Assembly: GCF_000403645.1 (NCBI RefSeq)
Contig: NC_021313.1
Span: 620,001 to 684,000, forward strand
DNA length: 64,000 bases
Origin: Salinarchaeum sp. Harcht-Bsk1
GTDB lineage: Archaea > Halobacteriota > Halobacteria > Halobacteriales > Salinarchaeaceae
Direction of reading: 5' to 3'
Position 1 is the first letter of the stretch. Each line of letters begins with the position of its first letter. The notes below the pieces were generated by a model. It had not been told where the DNA came from and ran no database searches. It saw only the letters and a program-made list of their open reading frames with translations. Positions 24,704 through 33,692 of the stretch are shown here, piece after piece. The position numbers and the translations under genes are program-made.

Positions 24704-25375
24704 ATGAGCGATCCCCACGGCGAAGCGACCGTCGTCACTGCCGGCGCCGCCCTCGAGGACGCCAGTGCAGCCGTCGTCGCGATGCACGGCCGTGGCGCGA
24801 CCGCCCGGAGCGTCGTGGATCTCGTCGAGCAAGCCGCCGCACGACGTGACGTGTCGGACCTCGCGATCCGGGCGCCCCAGGCACACCGGAACACCTGGTA
24901 TCCCAACTCCTTCCTCGCGCCGATCGACGCCAACGAACCCCACCTCTCGAGTGCGTTGGGGCTGGTCGAGCGAACGGTCGCGGAGGCAGCCGAGGCCGTC
25001 GGGCGCGAGCAGGTCGTCCTCCTGGGCTTCTCCCAGGGCGGCTGCCTCGCCAGCGAATTCGTCGCGAGAAATCCGGCTCGCTACGGCGGCCTGGTCGCCC
25101 TCTCCGGGGGGCGCATCGGGCCCGAGGGCATCGAGTGGGACGAGGAGGCGACGCTCGCGACAGCAGAGCGTGACCTCGAGGGGACGCCGGCGTTCCTGGG
25201 CTGCAGCGACGTCGATCCCCACATCCCAGCGGAGCGCGTCCACGAGACCGCCGAGTCGCTGGAAGCCCTCGGTGGAGACGTGACGGTGGAGCTCTACCCC
25301 GGCATGGGCCACACCGTGAACGAGGACGAACTCGAAGGCGTGGCGGGGATGCTCGCGAGCGCGACGCCAGGGTAG
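24704..25375 (+). CDS. Alpha/beta-hydrolase, phospholipase/carboxylesterase family
   Basis: A 223-residue serine hydrolase. The nucleophile is Ser110 in LLGFSQGG, with an acid in GCSDVDPHIP (about Asp171) and His203 in GMGHTV. Oxyanion-hole region AMHGRGA is near residue 27. Family members hydrolyse short acyl esters or lysophospholipids; the natural substrate is unknown. Length is normal. Confidence 0.9.
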   Translation: MSDPHGEATVVTAGAALEDASAAVVAMHGRGATARSVVDLVEQAAARRDVSDLAIRAPQAHRNTWYPNSFLAPIDANEPHLSSALGLVERTVAEAAEAVGREQVVLLGFSQGGCLASEFVARNPARYGGLVALSGGRIGPEGIEWDEEATLATAERDLEGTPAFLGCSDVDPHIPAERVHETAESLEALGGDVTVELYPGMGHTVNEDELEGVAGMLASATPG

Positions 25376-25510
25376 CCCGCATTCTCGCTGTCGAACCGAC
25401 GACCGCGCTGCCCGTTCGATCCCGTATCGACCGGTTCCAACCCAGCGATGCTTACCACCATCACAGCGTTTAGGGCGAGTGCGTCGCAGACTCGGTCTAG
25501 ACGTCGCCTC

Positions 25511-26461
25511 ATGTCGGACCCCGTCGAACGCGCGGTCGGAAGCGCGCTCCCCAGTTGCACCGTCGCGACCATCGAGCCACAGACGGTTCGCCCCGGCAAC
25601 CACACAGCACGCGTCGACTTCGAGAACGCCGACCCCGTCTACGTCAAGACGGCGACCGACACGAGTCGGCGACTCGAACGGGAGATCGCCGCGACGCGCT
25701 ACGCCGCAGCCCACTCCGGCGTCGAGACGCCACCGATCGTCGCGGCCGACGCCGGGGGCGAGCCACCGTACCTCGCCACCGAACCACTCCCGGGAACGAT
25801 CTTCAACGACGCCTGGCGCGACGACGGTGACCGAGGGCGACTGCTCCGGCTGGTCGGCCGAGCCATCGCTGGCGTCCACGAAGCCAGGTTCGATCGATCG
25901 GGCGTCGTCGAGGGCGGCGACCGGACCGGCCTCGACCTGGTGGGCGAGGACTGGGCCGACGTCCTCTGTCGAACGGTCGAGTGGCGGGCCGACGACTGGT
26001 TCCCGGATCGCTTCGACGACCTGCCGGAGCGCCTCGTCTCGGTGATCCGGGAGTTCGACCCAGCAGTCGCGGGGACGCCGACGCTGCTGCACTGCGATCC
26101 GAGCCGGATCAACGTCCACTTCGAGCCACTGGGGATGCTCGACTGGGAGCGTGCGATGGTCGGCGATCCCGCCTTCGGACTCGTCGAGGCCGCCTTCCAT
26201 CACCTGGAACAACCGGACGTGAGCGAGGAGGAACGGCGGGAACTGGAGGCCGCCTTGCACGAGGGGTATCGCGAGCGGGCCGGGGACCTTCCGACAGGGC
26301 TGGAACGCAACCGCCCGCTCTACCGGGCGATCTCGCACATGCTCGTCCCACAGGCCTTCGAAGACTGGTCTTCCGACGTGGATCGGCCGAACGACGAACT
26401 CGCCGCGAACGTCCGCGAAGCGTTCACGGACCGTCTGGAACGGGCACGGGCAGCAGCCTGA
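25511..26461 (+). CDS. APH-type phosphotransferase
   Basis: A 316-residue kinase-fold protein of the aminoglycoside phosphotransferase/choline kinase superfamily. The catalytic loop is LLHCDPSRINV with Asp196 and Asn201 (Brenner motif), and the metal-binding Asp211 is in MLDWERAM. Substrate unknown; small hydroxylated metabolites are typical. The ATG at 25511 was preferred to one 21 codons upstream because the extension is Arg/Thr-rich and lacks the acidic coding bias. Confidence 0.85.
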   Translation: MSDPVERAVGSALPSCTVATIEPQTVRPGNHTARVDFENADPVYVKTATDTSRRLEREIAATRYAAAHSGVETPPIVAADAGGEPPYLATEPLPGTIFNDAWRDDGDRGRLLRLVGRAIAGVHEARFDRSGVVEGGDRTGLDLVGEDWADVLCRTVEWRADDWFPDRFDDLPERLVSVIREFDPAVAGTPTLLHCDPSRINVHFEPLGMLDWERAMVGDPAFGLVEAAFHHLEQPDVSEEERRELEAALHEGYRERAGDLPTGLERNRPLYRAISHMLVPQAFEDWSSDVDRPNDELAANVREAFTDRLERARAAA

Positions 26462-26576
26462 CCCGAGACGATCCCGGCGGAGCGTCGTTCCTGCGGTGAC
26501 CGAACGAGTTGCTCGGTCGGTGGTAGCCCGGACTGCTCCCTTTGCCGTCGATAAAATCCGGGAAACGCGCGAAGCG

Positions 26577-27236
26577 CTACTGGTCCCCGCCGAACTCCCG
26601 GTCGCTGCCGATCCGCGAGGCCTGCGGGCCAGTCTGCCCCTGGTACTTCGAGCCGCGCTCCTCTCCGTAGGGGCGCTCGGCCGCAGAGGAGAGTTTCGTG
26701 AAGGTGAGCTGGGAGATTCGCATATCGGGTTTCAGCGCGACCGGTGCAGTGCCGAGATTCGAGAGTTCGAGCGTGATCTGACCCTCGTAGCCGGGGTCGA
26801 CGATGCCCGCGGTCGCGTGGACGACGATCGCGAGTCGGCCTAGCGACGAGCGTCCCTCGACGTGAGCGATGAGGTCGTCGGGGATGGCGACGCGCTCCTT
26901 CGTCGTCGCGAGCACGAAGTCGCCGGGGTGGAGGATGAACTCCTCGTCGATCGTGTCGGTCTCCTCGTCGGCGTCGTCGGCGACGTCCTGGAGGGTCCGC
27001 TGGCCGCCGCTCTGGCTCGAATCGGGGATCGTCGTCCGCGTCGTGTACTCGGAGGCGTCGGCCGCCCGATCCGGGCGGATACAGGGGATGTTCGACTGCT
27101 CGAAGGTGAGAAACTCCCGGCCGAGGCGCATGTCGACGCTCGCCGGCTGAATCTGCATCTCGGGGTCGTCGAGGGGCTCGATCGAGAGGTCGCCGTCGTT
27201 GAGCCGACGGCGGATGTCCCGGTCCGAGAGGATCAT
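26577..27236 (-). CDS. dcd: dCTP deaminase
   Basis: A 219-residue trimeric dUTPase-fold enzyme that turns dCTP into dUTP for thymidylate synthesis. Recognised from [12 protein letters not shown] at the start, [10 protein letters not shown], the motif [10 protein letters not shown] (128-137) and the catalytic Glu151 in [12 protein letters not shown]. An acidic insert at about 60-98 makes it a little longer than the bacterial enzyme, as in other haloarchaea. The ATG at 27236 matches the conserved N-terminus; a GTG five codons upstream is possible. Confidence 0.95.
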   Translation of the reverse strand: MILSDRDIRRRLNDGDLSIEPLDDPEMQIQPASVDMRLGREFLTFEQSNIPCIRPDRAADASEYTTRTTIPDSSQSGGQRTLQDVADDADEETDTIDEEFILHPGDFVLATTKERVAIPDDLIAHVEGRSSLGRLAIVVHATAGIVDPGYEGQITLELSNLGTAPVALKPDMRISQLTFTKLSSAAERPYGEERGSKYQGQTGPQASRIGSDREFGGDQ

Positions 27237-27412
27237 ACCTTCCTCACTCACAGCCTAGGCCTTCAGTGATTCGGACAGGCACTGATCCTCCGCGCGATGA
27301 CGACGGGCGTCGACGATCAGCGATCGCCAACCGTCCACCACCAACCGCCCACCGCCGACCGGCCACAGCCGGCCGCTCACTGCCCCGCAATCGCTCGTTG
27401 GCCATCGCCAAC

Positions 27413-27496
27413 CGCCAATCGCCAACCGTCCATCGTCGACCGCCAATCGCCAACCGTCCATCGTCGACCGCCAATCGCCAACCGTCCATCGTCGAC
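27413..27496. repeat. Three perfect 28-bp tandem repeats before dna2
   Basis: Three identical 28-bp units beginning CGCCAATCGCCAACCGTCCA sit at 27413-27440, 27441-27468 and 27469-27496. The last ends 49 bp before the dna2 GTG. Looser copies of the words CGCCAACCGTCCA and ACCGCC extend upstream to about 27318. This fills most of the 308-bp divergent spacer between dcd and dna2; perfect identity implies recent expansion. Confidence 0.9.
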
Positions 27497-27544
27497 CGCC
27501 GGGGTGCGACAGCGTTTAGGCCGAAGCCGCTCCGAGATTCGACC

Positions 27545-30451
27545 GTGCTTCGCGGCAGGGTCCTCGAGATCGGCGACGTCCGGGAGGTCACCACCCAGCG
27601 CGGGACGAGCGAACTCGTCGAGGTGACGCTCCGCAGCGACGAGTACGGTCCCGTTACCGTGACCCTCTGGAACCGCTGGACGGAGACCGCCGCCTACCTC
27701 GAACCCGGAATGGAACTCGGCGTGACCGATCCCGACTGGGGCGAGCCACCCGAGCCGATCGCAGACGAATCCGACGCCGCGGCGGAATCGGCCGGCAGCG
27801 ACGGAGAAAACGTGCCGAGTGGACCGGGCGCGAGCGGCGACGGATCCGGGCCGACGCCCGACGGCGGGACCACCGCAGAACCGGGGACCGACACCGTCCA
27901 ATCGGCCTCGACGACGCCGGACTCCCTGGTCGTCGTCGAGCCCGATTTCCTCGTCGACGTGACCGACGTCCGCGAGTGGGTCCAGTGCCCCCGGCAGTAC
28001 TACCTCTCGAAGATCGACGACGCGGAACTCGCCGAACCGCTCGTCCTCGGGACCATCGTCCACGAGGTGTTCGGCGACCTTCTCCGGGGCGTCGACGTCG
28101 AGGCGGCCGTCGACGATCGGATCGAGGGCGCCGGGCTCAACCTCGGCCTGCTCGGGCTCGACCCCGACGCCGTCACCGATACCGTGACCAAACACGCCGA
28201 GGCGATCCAGGGCTGGCTGAACCAGGGCACCCTCACCGACGGCGACGACTGGCGCTCCGAACAGTTGCTGATCTCCGAACGACTGGGCCTCAAGGGACGC
28301 GCCGACGCCGTCCGGCGGGGCATGCCAGTCGAACTCAAGACCGGGAAGAACACCCGCTCGGATCCACGATTCCACGACAAGATCCAGGCCGCTCTCTACG
28401 CGCTGATGCTCCGCGAACGCGGCGTGCCGGTCGACACCGGAATCCTCCTCTACACCAAGAACGCCACGCTGGACCGCGCGGAGACGGGTGGGGACCTCTC
28501 GCCGGCCAAGGAGTTCGCGCTCAACGACGGCCTGCTCGACTTCGCGCTCCGGTCGCGCAACGAACTCGCCGCGATGGAGGCCGACGTCTCGGTTCCCACC
28601 GGCCACGAGGCCGACGCCAACTGCGACCGCTGCTTCGTCCAGGACACCTGCATGGTCGTCGCGGGCCGCCTCGGCCAGGAGTCCAAAGCCGGCGCGATCG
28701 GGCGGCAGGTCCCCGACGCCGAGCGCGATTACTTCGACGCGTTCTACCGCGCGATCGAACTCGAACGTCGCGCCATCCACGACGAGTACCGGAAGCTCTG
28801 GGAGCAAACTCCCGCCGAGCGAGCGGCCGACGATCGGGCGCTCGTGGACCTCCAGTTCGAGGGGAAGGAGCCGCTCCCCGGCGGGCGCTGGCGCCTCACT
28901 GCTCGACGGCCCAGCGCCGCCGTCTCGAAGCTCCGGGAGGGTGACTTCGCGCTCGCCAGCGACGGCGACCCGATCGAAGGGCACGCCGAGTTCTGCCGGA
29001 TCCAGCGGCTCGATCCCGAACTGGTCGTCGTGACTGCAGACGAGCCGGTCGAACTCACCCGGCTCGACCAGTACCCCTCCGAAATCACGGCCGATCGGAT
29101 GCTCTCCGCGCTGATGGACGGGATCCTCAAAGGGGACCAGCGCCGGAAGGACGTGCTCTTCGAGCGCGCCGATCCGGAGTTCGACGACGCACTGCTTGGT
29201 GAGGACGGGCCGCAATTCGTGCCCAACAACGACGCCCAGAACGGGGCCGTCCAGCGGGCCGTCGCCGCGGAGGACTTCTCCCTGATCCACGGGCCGCCGG
29301 GGACCGGCAAGACCTACACCATCGCCCGGCTGGTCCGCGCGCTCGTCGACCGAGGCGATCGGGTGCTCCTCTCGGCGTTCACGAACCGCGCGGTGGACAA
29401 CGCCCTGGAAGCCCTCCACGACCAGGGCTTCGACGACGCGATCCGAGTCGGCTCCGCAAACGGCGTGCGCGAGGACATGCAGGACGTCAGGCTCGAGCGG
29501 CGCGGCGACCCAGACGAACTCGTCGACGCACTCGAATCAGCACCGGTCGTCGCCGCGACGGCCGCCTCCTGTGGTTCGACGGTGATGAGCGAGCAGGCGT
29601 TCGACGTCGCCGTCGTGGACGAGGCCTCCCAGTTGACGGAGCCGGGCACCCTCGCCGCCATCGAACGTGCCGACCGGTTCGTCCTCGTCGGCGATCACGA
29701 GCAGCTGCCCCCCGTCGTCCAGGCCGAGTCCGGCCCGCAGGAGGCACCGAGCACGCCCTTCGAGGTCGATCTCTCGCGGTCGCTGTTCCAGCGCCTCCTC
29801 GAGACCTCCCCCGAGGCCGGCGTGTCGCTGGAGGAACAGTACCGGATGGCGCAGGCGATCCAGGCGTTCTCCTCCCGGGAGTTCTACGACGGCGCACTCC
29901 GTCCCGCGACGGGAGAGGTCGCCGCACACGCGCTGGCGGACCTCGACGGCGTCGCTGCCGACGCCCTTCCCGCCGAACTCGGCGACCGCGTGAGTTTCCT
30001 CGACGTCGGCGGCGACGACGCGGGGCGGACCGACGCCGTCGAGGCCGAGCGCATCGCCGACCTGATCGACACCTACCTCGACGCCGGCCTCGATCCGCGC
30101 GACGTCGGCGTCATCGCACCGTATCGCGCCCAGGTCGCGACGATCGGCGACCGGCTCGAGGACCTGCTCGCCGACCGGGCCGACCGCGACGCTGACGACC
30201 CCGGCGACGACGTCGCAGACGAGAGTCCGATCGCCGTCGACACGGTCGACCGGTTCCAGGGTTCGAGCAAGGAGGTCATCGTCGTCTCCTTCGTCGCGAC
30301 GGACGACCTCGACAGCCCCATCTTCGAGGACTACCGCCGGGTGAACGTCGCGTTGACCCGGGCGAAACGCCAACTCGTCCTCGTCGGCGACGCCGACGCG
30401 CTCCGGTCGGATCCGGTGTACGCGCGGATGGTCGAGTGGGCACAGGGCTGA
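27545..30451 (+). CDS. dna2: Dna2-type nuclease-helicase
   Basis: A 968-residue protein starting at GTG 27545. Residues 1-65 look like an OB-type domain, followed by an acidic linker. Residues about 135-370 are a RecB/Cas4-like PD-(D/E)XK nuclease with His173, Asp253 and Glu263-Leu-Lys265. The four cysteines for an iron-sulfur cluster are Cys148 and Cys360, Cys363, Cys369. The C-terminal half is an SF1 helicase with Walker A HGPPGTGKT (582-590), VVDEASQ (690-696), and the later motifs VDTVDRFQGSSKE and VALTRAK. It processes flaps and DNA ends in replication and repair. An in-frame extension to 27266 is rejected because it runs through the tandem repeats. Confidence 0.93.
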   Translation: MLRGRVLEIGDVREVTTQRGTSELVEVTLRSDEYGPVTVTLWNRWTETAAYLEPGMELGVTDPDWGEPPEPIADESDAAAESAGSDGENVPSGPGASGDGSGPTPDGGTTAEPGTDTVQSASTTPDSLVVVEPDFLVDVTDVREWVQCPRQYYLSKIDDAELAEPLVLGTIVHEVFGDLLRGVDVEAAVDDRIEGAGLNLGLLGLDPDAVTDTVTKHAEAIQGWLNQGTLTDGDDWRSEQLLISERLGLKGRADAVRRGMPVELKTGKNTRSDPRFHDKIQAALYALMLRERGVPVDTGILLYTKNATLDRAETGGDLSPAKEFALNDGLLDFALRSRNELAAMEADVSVPTGHEADANCDRCFVQDTCMVVAGRLGQESKAGAIGRQVPDAERDYFDAFYRAIELERRAIHDEYRKLWEQTPAERAADDRALVDLQFEGKEPLPGGRWRLTARRPSAAVSKLREGDFALASDGDPIEGHAEFCRIQRLDPELVVVTADEPVELTRLDQYPSEITADRMLSALMDGILKGDQRRKDVLFERADPEFDDALLGEDGPQFVPNNDAQNGAVQRAVAAEDFSLIHGPPGTGKTYTIARLVRALVDRGDRVLLSAFTNRAVDNALEALHDQGFDDAIRVGSANGVREDMQDVRLERRGDPDELVDALESAPVVAATAASCGSTVMSEQAFDVAVVDEASQLTEPGTLAAIERADRFVLVGDHEQLPPVVQAESGPQEAPSTPFEVDLSRSLFQRLLETSPEAGVSLEEQYRMAQAIQAFSSREFYDGALRPATGEVAAHALADLDGVAADALPAELGDRVSFLDVGGDDAGRTDAVEAERIADLIDTYLDAGLDPRDVGVIAPYRAQVATIGDRLEDLLADRADRDADDPGDDVADESPIAVDTVDRFQGSSKEVIVVSFVATDDLDSPIFEDYRRVNVALTRAKRQLVLVGDADALRSDPVYARMVEWAQG

Positions 30452-30524
30452 TCGACCCCAGTAGCAGTCGGTGGAATCGCCACGGGTCGCACACCTTTTG
30501 GCGCAGCCGAGCAGAGGCACCGGC

Positions 30525-31814
30525 ATGGAACTCCCGCTGGGCGAGGGAACGATCGACGTCGACCTGCCCGACTGCGACGTGACGGTTGCCGAACCGCCGG
30601 GCGGCGAGCCCGTCGACGTTCCCGCGGCCGCCGAACGAGCGCTGGATCGGCCGCTCGGCCCGTCGATCGCGAACCGCGCGTTCCCGGGGGACGACGTCGC
30701 GATCGTCGTGACCGACGTGACGCGAGCGACGCCGGACGACGTCCTGCTCGACGCGTTGATCGGACGGCTGACGAACGCGGGCGTCGAGAGATCGGACGTG
30801 ACGATCGTCGTGGGCCTCGGCCTGCACCGGCCGCTCACCGACGACGAGATCGCGGAGGCCTACGGCGAGTACGCCGACCTCGTGGTGAACCACGATCCAG
30901 ACGAAGCGACTGCCGTCGGGCACATCGACCCGGCCGTCGCGGGCGAGGCCGAGCGAGGATCGGCAGGCGCGCTGGGAGCGCAGGGCGTCCCAATCGAGGT
31001 GAACCCCGCCGTGGCTTCGGCCGACCTCGTGCTCGCGACGGGGATGGTCGAGCCACACCAGTACGCGGGCTTCTCCGGCGGAGCGAAGACCGTCGTCGTC
31101 GGTGCGGGCGGCGAACCACTGATCCGGTACACGCACGGGCCGGAGCTGCTCGGCCGGGACGGCGTCCGGCTCGGTCGGATCGAGGGGAATCCGTTCCGCG
31201 ACTTTCTGGACCGAGCGGGGGAACTCGCCGGGCCCGACTTCTGCCTGAACGTGACCCACGGCCCGAGCGGGATCCTCGACGTCGCGGCGGGCTCGCCGCG
31301 ACCGGTCGTGCGGGAACTGGCGGATTCCGCGAGGGAGGCGCTCTCCGTGCCGGTCGATCGGGCGTACGACGCCGTGGTCGCGGGCGTCGGCGCGCCGAAG
31401 GACGCGAATCTCTACCAGGCGAGTCGGGCAGCGACGTACGTGGCGCTCGGCGATCGCAACCCGCTCCGCGAGGGCGGACGGATCGTCGTGCCCGCAGCGC
31501 TCCCCGAGGGCGCCGGCGAGGGGACTGGCGAGCGACGATTCCTGGAGTGGCTTTCCAACGGATCCAGCGCCGACGCGGTCTACGAGGCGATGGCGAACGG
31601 GTACGAACCCGGCGCCCAGCGGGCGTTCGTCCTCGCGCGGGTCCTCCGCGAGTTCGACGTGTACGTGACGAACAGCCAGGCGCCGGCGATCGTCGAGGAT
31701 TGCCTCATGCGGGCCGAGGAGACGGTCGCCGACGCGATCGAACCCGGTAGCGACGTGCTCATCGTACCCGACGCCATCGACACCCTGCTGGTCGACCCGG
31801 ATCGGTCGAAGTAG
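30525..31814 (+). CDS. LarA-type nickel-pincer racemase/epimerase
   Basis: A 429-residue DUF2088/LarA family protein. All four residues used by lactate racemase for catalysis and for the nickel-pincer cofactor appear at matching spacing: His101, His178, Lys188 (in AGFSGGAK) and His204. LarA racemises or epimerises 2-hydroxy acids; homologues act on several hydroxy acids, so the substrate here is open. No LarB, LarC or LarE (pincer synthesis) gene lies within the window. The ATG at 30525 agrees with the family N-terminus. Confidence 0.87.
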   Translation: MELPLGEGTIDVDLPDCDVTVAEPPGGEPVDVPAAAERALDRPLGPSIANRAFPGDDVAIVVTDVTRATPDDVLLDALIGRLTNAGVERSDVTIVVGLGLHRPLTDDEIAEAYGEYADLVVNHDPDEATAVGHIDPAVAGEAERGSAGALGAQGVPIEVNPAVASADLVLATGMVEPHQYAGFSGGAKTVVVGAGGEPLIRYTHGPELLGRDGVRLGRIEGNPFRDFLDRAGELAGPDFCLNVTHGPSGILDVAAGSPRPVVRELADSAREALSVPVDRAYDAVVAGVGAPKDANLYQASRAATYVALGDRNPLREGGRIVVPAALPEGAGEGTGERRFLEWLSNGSSADAVYEAMANGYEPGAQRAFVLARVLREFDVYVTNSQAPAIVEDCLMRAEETVADAIEPGSDVLIVPDAIDTLLVDPDRSK

Positions 31815-31885
31815 CCACTCGATCGCGATAGGATGCCTGCAGGGCAGCGGGATTGCGCCGTTGCCGCGTCCCGCCCACATCAACA

Positions 31886-31895
31886 GATAGAAAAA
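31886..31895 (+). promoter_or_regulatory. TATA element for the secE-spt5 operon
   Basis: The AT-rich stretch ATAGAAAAA lies about 28-37 nt before the secE ATG, fitting leaderless transcription. Confidence 0.45.
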
Positions 31896-31922
31896 CCGCG
31901 CTGGAGTAGCCCAGACAAGACC

Positions 31923-32090
31923 ATGCGCGTTCCAACCGACCTCAGCTCGTACGTCCGGGTGCTCCGGATGGCGAGTACCCCGTCCTGGGAGGAGTTCTCC
32001 CAGGTCGCCAAGATCGCGGGGGCAGGGATCTTGCTGATCGGCATGCTCGGCTTCGTGATCTTCCTGGCGATGAGCCTCCTCCCCTCCTGA
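31923..32090 (+). CDS. secE: Protein translocase subunit SecE (Sec61 gamma)
   Basis: A 55-residue protein with one C-terminal transmembrane helix (about 31-52) and the preceding amphipathic segment RVLRMASTPSWEEFSQVAKI typical of archaeal SecE/Sec61-gamma. It clamps the SecY channel. The stop is 2 nt before the spt5 ATG, the conserved archaeal pairing, which supports this very short gene. Confidence 0.93.
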   Translation: MRVPTDLSSYVRVLRMASTPSWEEFSQVAKIAGAGILLIGMLGFVIFLAMSLLPS

Positions 32091-32092
32091 CC

Positions 32093-32545
32093 ATGCCAAT
32101 CTTCCACGTCAAAACCACGGCCAGCCAGGAGCAGACCGTCGCGGACATGATCGTCAACCGCGAGGAGGAGACCATTCACGCCGTCCTCGCGCCCGACTCG
32201 GTCACCAGCTACGTGATGGTCGAGGCCGACAGCGCCGCTGTCTTCGAGCGCATCCTCGACGAGATCCCCCACGCACGCGGCGTCGTCCAGCGCGACGGCG
32301 AGGCAGCCGGCAGCGGGTTCTCCGAGGTCGAGCACTTCCTCTCGCCGAAGCCCGACGTCGAGGGCATCGCCGAGGGCGACATCGTCGAACTCGTCGCCGG
32401 CCCGTTCAAGGGCGAGAAGGCACAGGTCCAGCGCCTCGACGAGGGCAAGGATCAGGTCACCGTCGAACTCTACGAGGCGACCGTCCCGATTCCGGTCACC
32501 GTCCGCGGCGACCAGATCCGGGTGCTGGACTCCGAAGAGCGATAA
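32093..32545 (+). CDS. spt5: Transcription elongation factor Spt5 (NusG family)
   Basis: A 150-residue protein with an N-terminal NGN domain (IFHVKTTASQEQTVADMI) and a C-terminal KOW domain (about 95-148, IAEGDIVELVAGPFKGEKA). It binds the RNA polymerase clamp with Spt4 and promotes processive elongation. Co-transcribed with secE. Confidence 0.96.
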   Translation: MPIFHVKTTASQEQTVADMIVNREEETIHAVLAPDSVTSYVMVEADSAAVFERILDEIPHARGVVQRDGEAAGSGFSEVEHFLSPKPDVEGIAEGDIVELVAGPFKGEKAQVQRLDEGKDQVTVELYEATVPIPVTVRGDQIRVLDSEER

Positions 32546-32686
32546 CCGGCGGCGTTCGCTTCTTTGCTCTTCACAGTGGGTAGCGCGGCTTTTCGCCCAC
32601 GTTTTCGGCGAAGCGGGCGCGTCAGCGCCCGCGAGCCGATAAAGGTGGGAGCGGATCCACGTGCCGGACTCCGAAGAGCGGTACCC
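32515..32686 (+). repeat. Partial duplication of the spt5 3' end
   Basis: The last 33 bp around the spt5 stop (32515-32547, core GGACTCCGAAGAGCG) recur at 32654-32686 with five mismatches, 139 bp downstream and in the same orientation. The second copy has lost the stop codon and codes for nothing I can support. Confidence 0.6.
32613..32632 (+). terminator. Strong GC hairpin after spt5
   Basis: A perfect 8-bp stem GCGGGCGC/GCGCCCGC with a 4-nt loop GTCA, about 70 bp past the spt5 stop and inside the duplicated segment. No T-run follows it, so a terminator role is uncertain. Confidence 0.35.
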
Positions 32687-32798
32687 AGCTGCGATCCGGT
32701 TCTGCGTCCGCTGCACGCAACAGCGCGGACAAGTCGAACAGCTCCTCGCATCCTATCAGCCAAAACGTATTTTGAGCAGTCGTCGGTGACTTTCGCCC

Positions 32799-33629
32799 AT
32801 GACCGATTCGCAGCGGCGACAGTTCCTCGTGGGCGTGGGCGGGCTCGGGGCGGCCACGCTCGCGGGCTGTAGCGGGATCCTGGGTGACGGGAGCGGAAAC
32901 AGCGGCGGGTCGATCCCGGCGTACGCCGACTGGGTGCCAGCGACGGTGCGCACGGAGAACTGGGAGTACGGCGTGAGCGCCGTGGACGTGGATCGCTTCA
33001 AACGAGAACTTCCGGCCGCCCGCAGCAGTCGGTTCCGGAGCGACGTTTCGAGCTTCGCCCAGGCGCTCGGCGTCGAAGAGAGCCGGTTCGATACCGTCGT
33101 CCAGATCGAAGAAGCGGAGCAACCCACCCACACGATCATCACGGGCTCCTTCGACGTCGACGCGATTCAATCGCGGCTGGAGAGCTCCTTCGAGAACGAA
33201 GCGTACAGAGGGTACAGGGTACTCGGCATCCGGTTGGCGATCTCCCAGGACGCGATCGTCTCGAGTACGTCGTTCGAAGACGTGATCGACGCGAAAGAGG
33301 GCGTCGTCGACCGAATCTACGAACGGCCCAACGCGTGGAGCGATGCGCTCAGGGATGCGGGCACGGCAACCCTGAGCAGCGTGAGCAGGCACTCCGGAGA
33401 GCCCTATCAGTTACTCGCGACGGCCATCACGAGTCCGGACGGCGACGCACTCGACGTCGTCGGACACGCCCACTTCCCAGACGCGGAGGCCGCGAACACC
33501 TACTCGGCGGAAGTCGGTCCCGCGATGGAGGAGCACGGCGAAGACGTCGGTCCCCTCGAAATCCGGACCGTCCAGACGAACGGTGCCGTGGTCCGCGTCG
33601 AGGCGCGTGCGACGAGCTACGACTTCTGA
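32799..33629 (+). CDS. Tat-exported lipoprotein, unknown function
   Basis: A 276-residue protein. The N-terminus QRRQFLVGVGGLGAATLAGC is a twin-arginine signal ending in a lipobox Cys, so the protein is anchored on the outer face of the membrane. The pattern in the middle (ITGSFDVDAIQSRL, then a Tyr-Gly-Tyr stretch, then LAISQDAIVSST) matches the arrangement in the lipoprotein at 15353. No enzymatic motif seen. Confidence 0.82.
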   Translation: MTDSQRRQFLVGVGGLGAATLAGCSGILGDGSGNSGGSIPAYADWVPATVRTENWEYGVSAVDVDRFKRELPAARSSRFRSDVSSFAQALGVEESRFDTVVQIEEAEQPTHTIITGSFDVDAIQSRLESSFENEAYRGYRVLGIRLAISQDAIVSSTSFEDVIDAKEGVVDRIYERPNAWSDALRDAGTATLSSVSRHSGEPYQLLATAITSPDGDALDVVGHAHFPDAEAANTYSAEVGPAMEEHGEDVGPLEIRTVQTNGAVVRVEARATSYDF

Positions 33630-33692
33630 CCAGCGACGGCCGAGTCGAGCAGGTTCACCTCGATCGAGGAAACGGCGACACCGACGCGAGGC

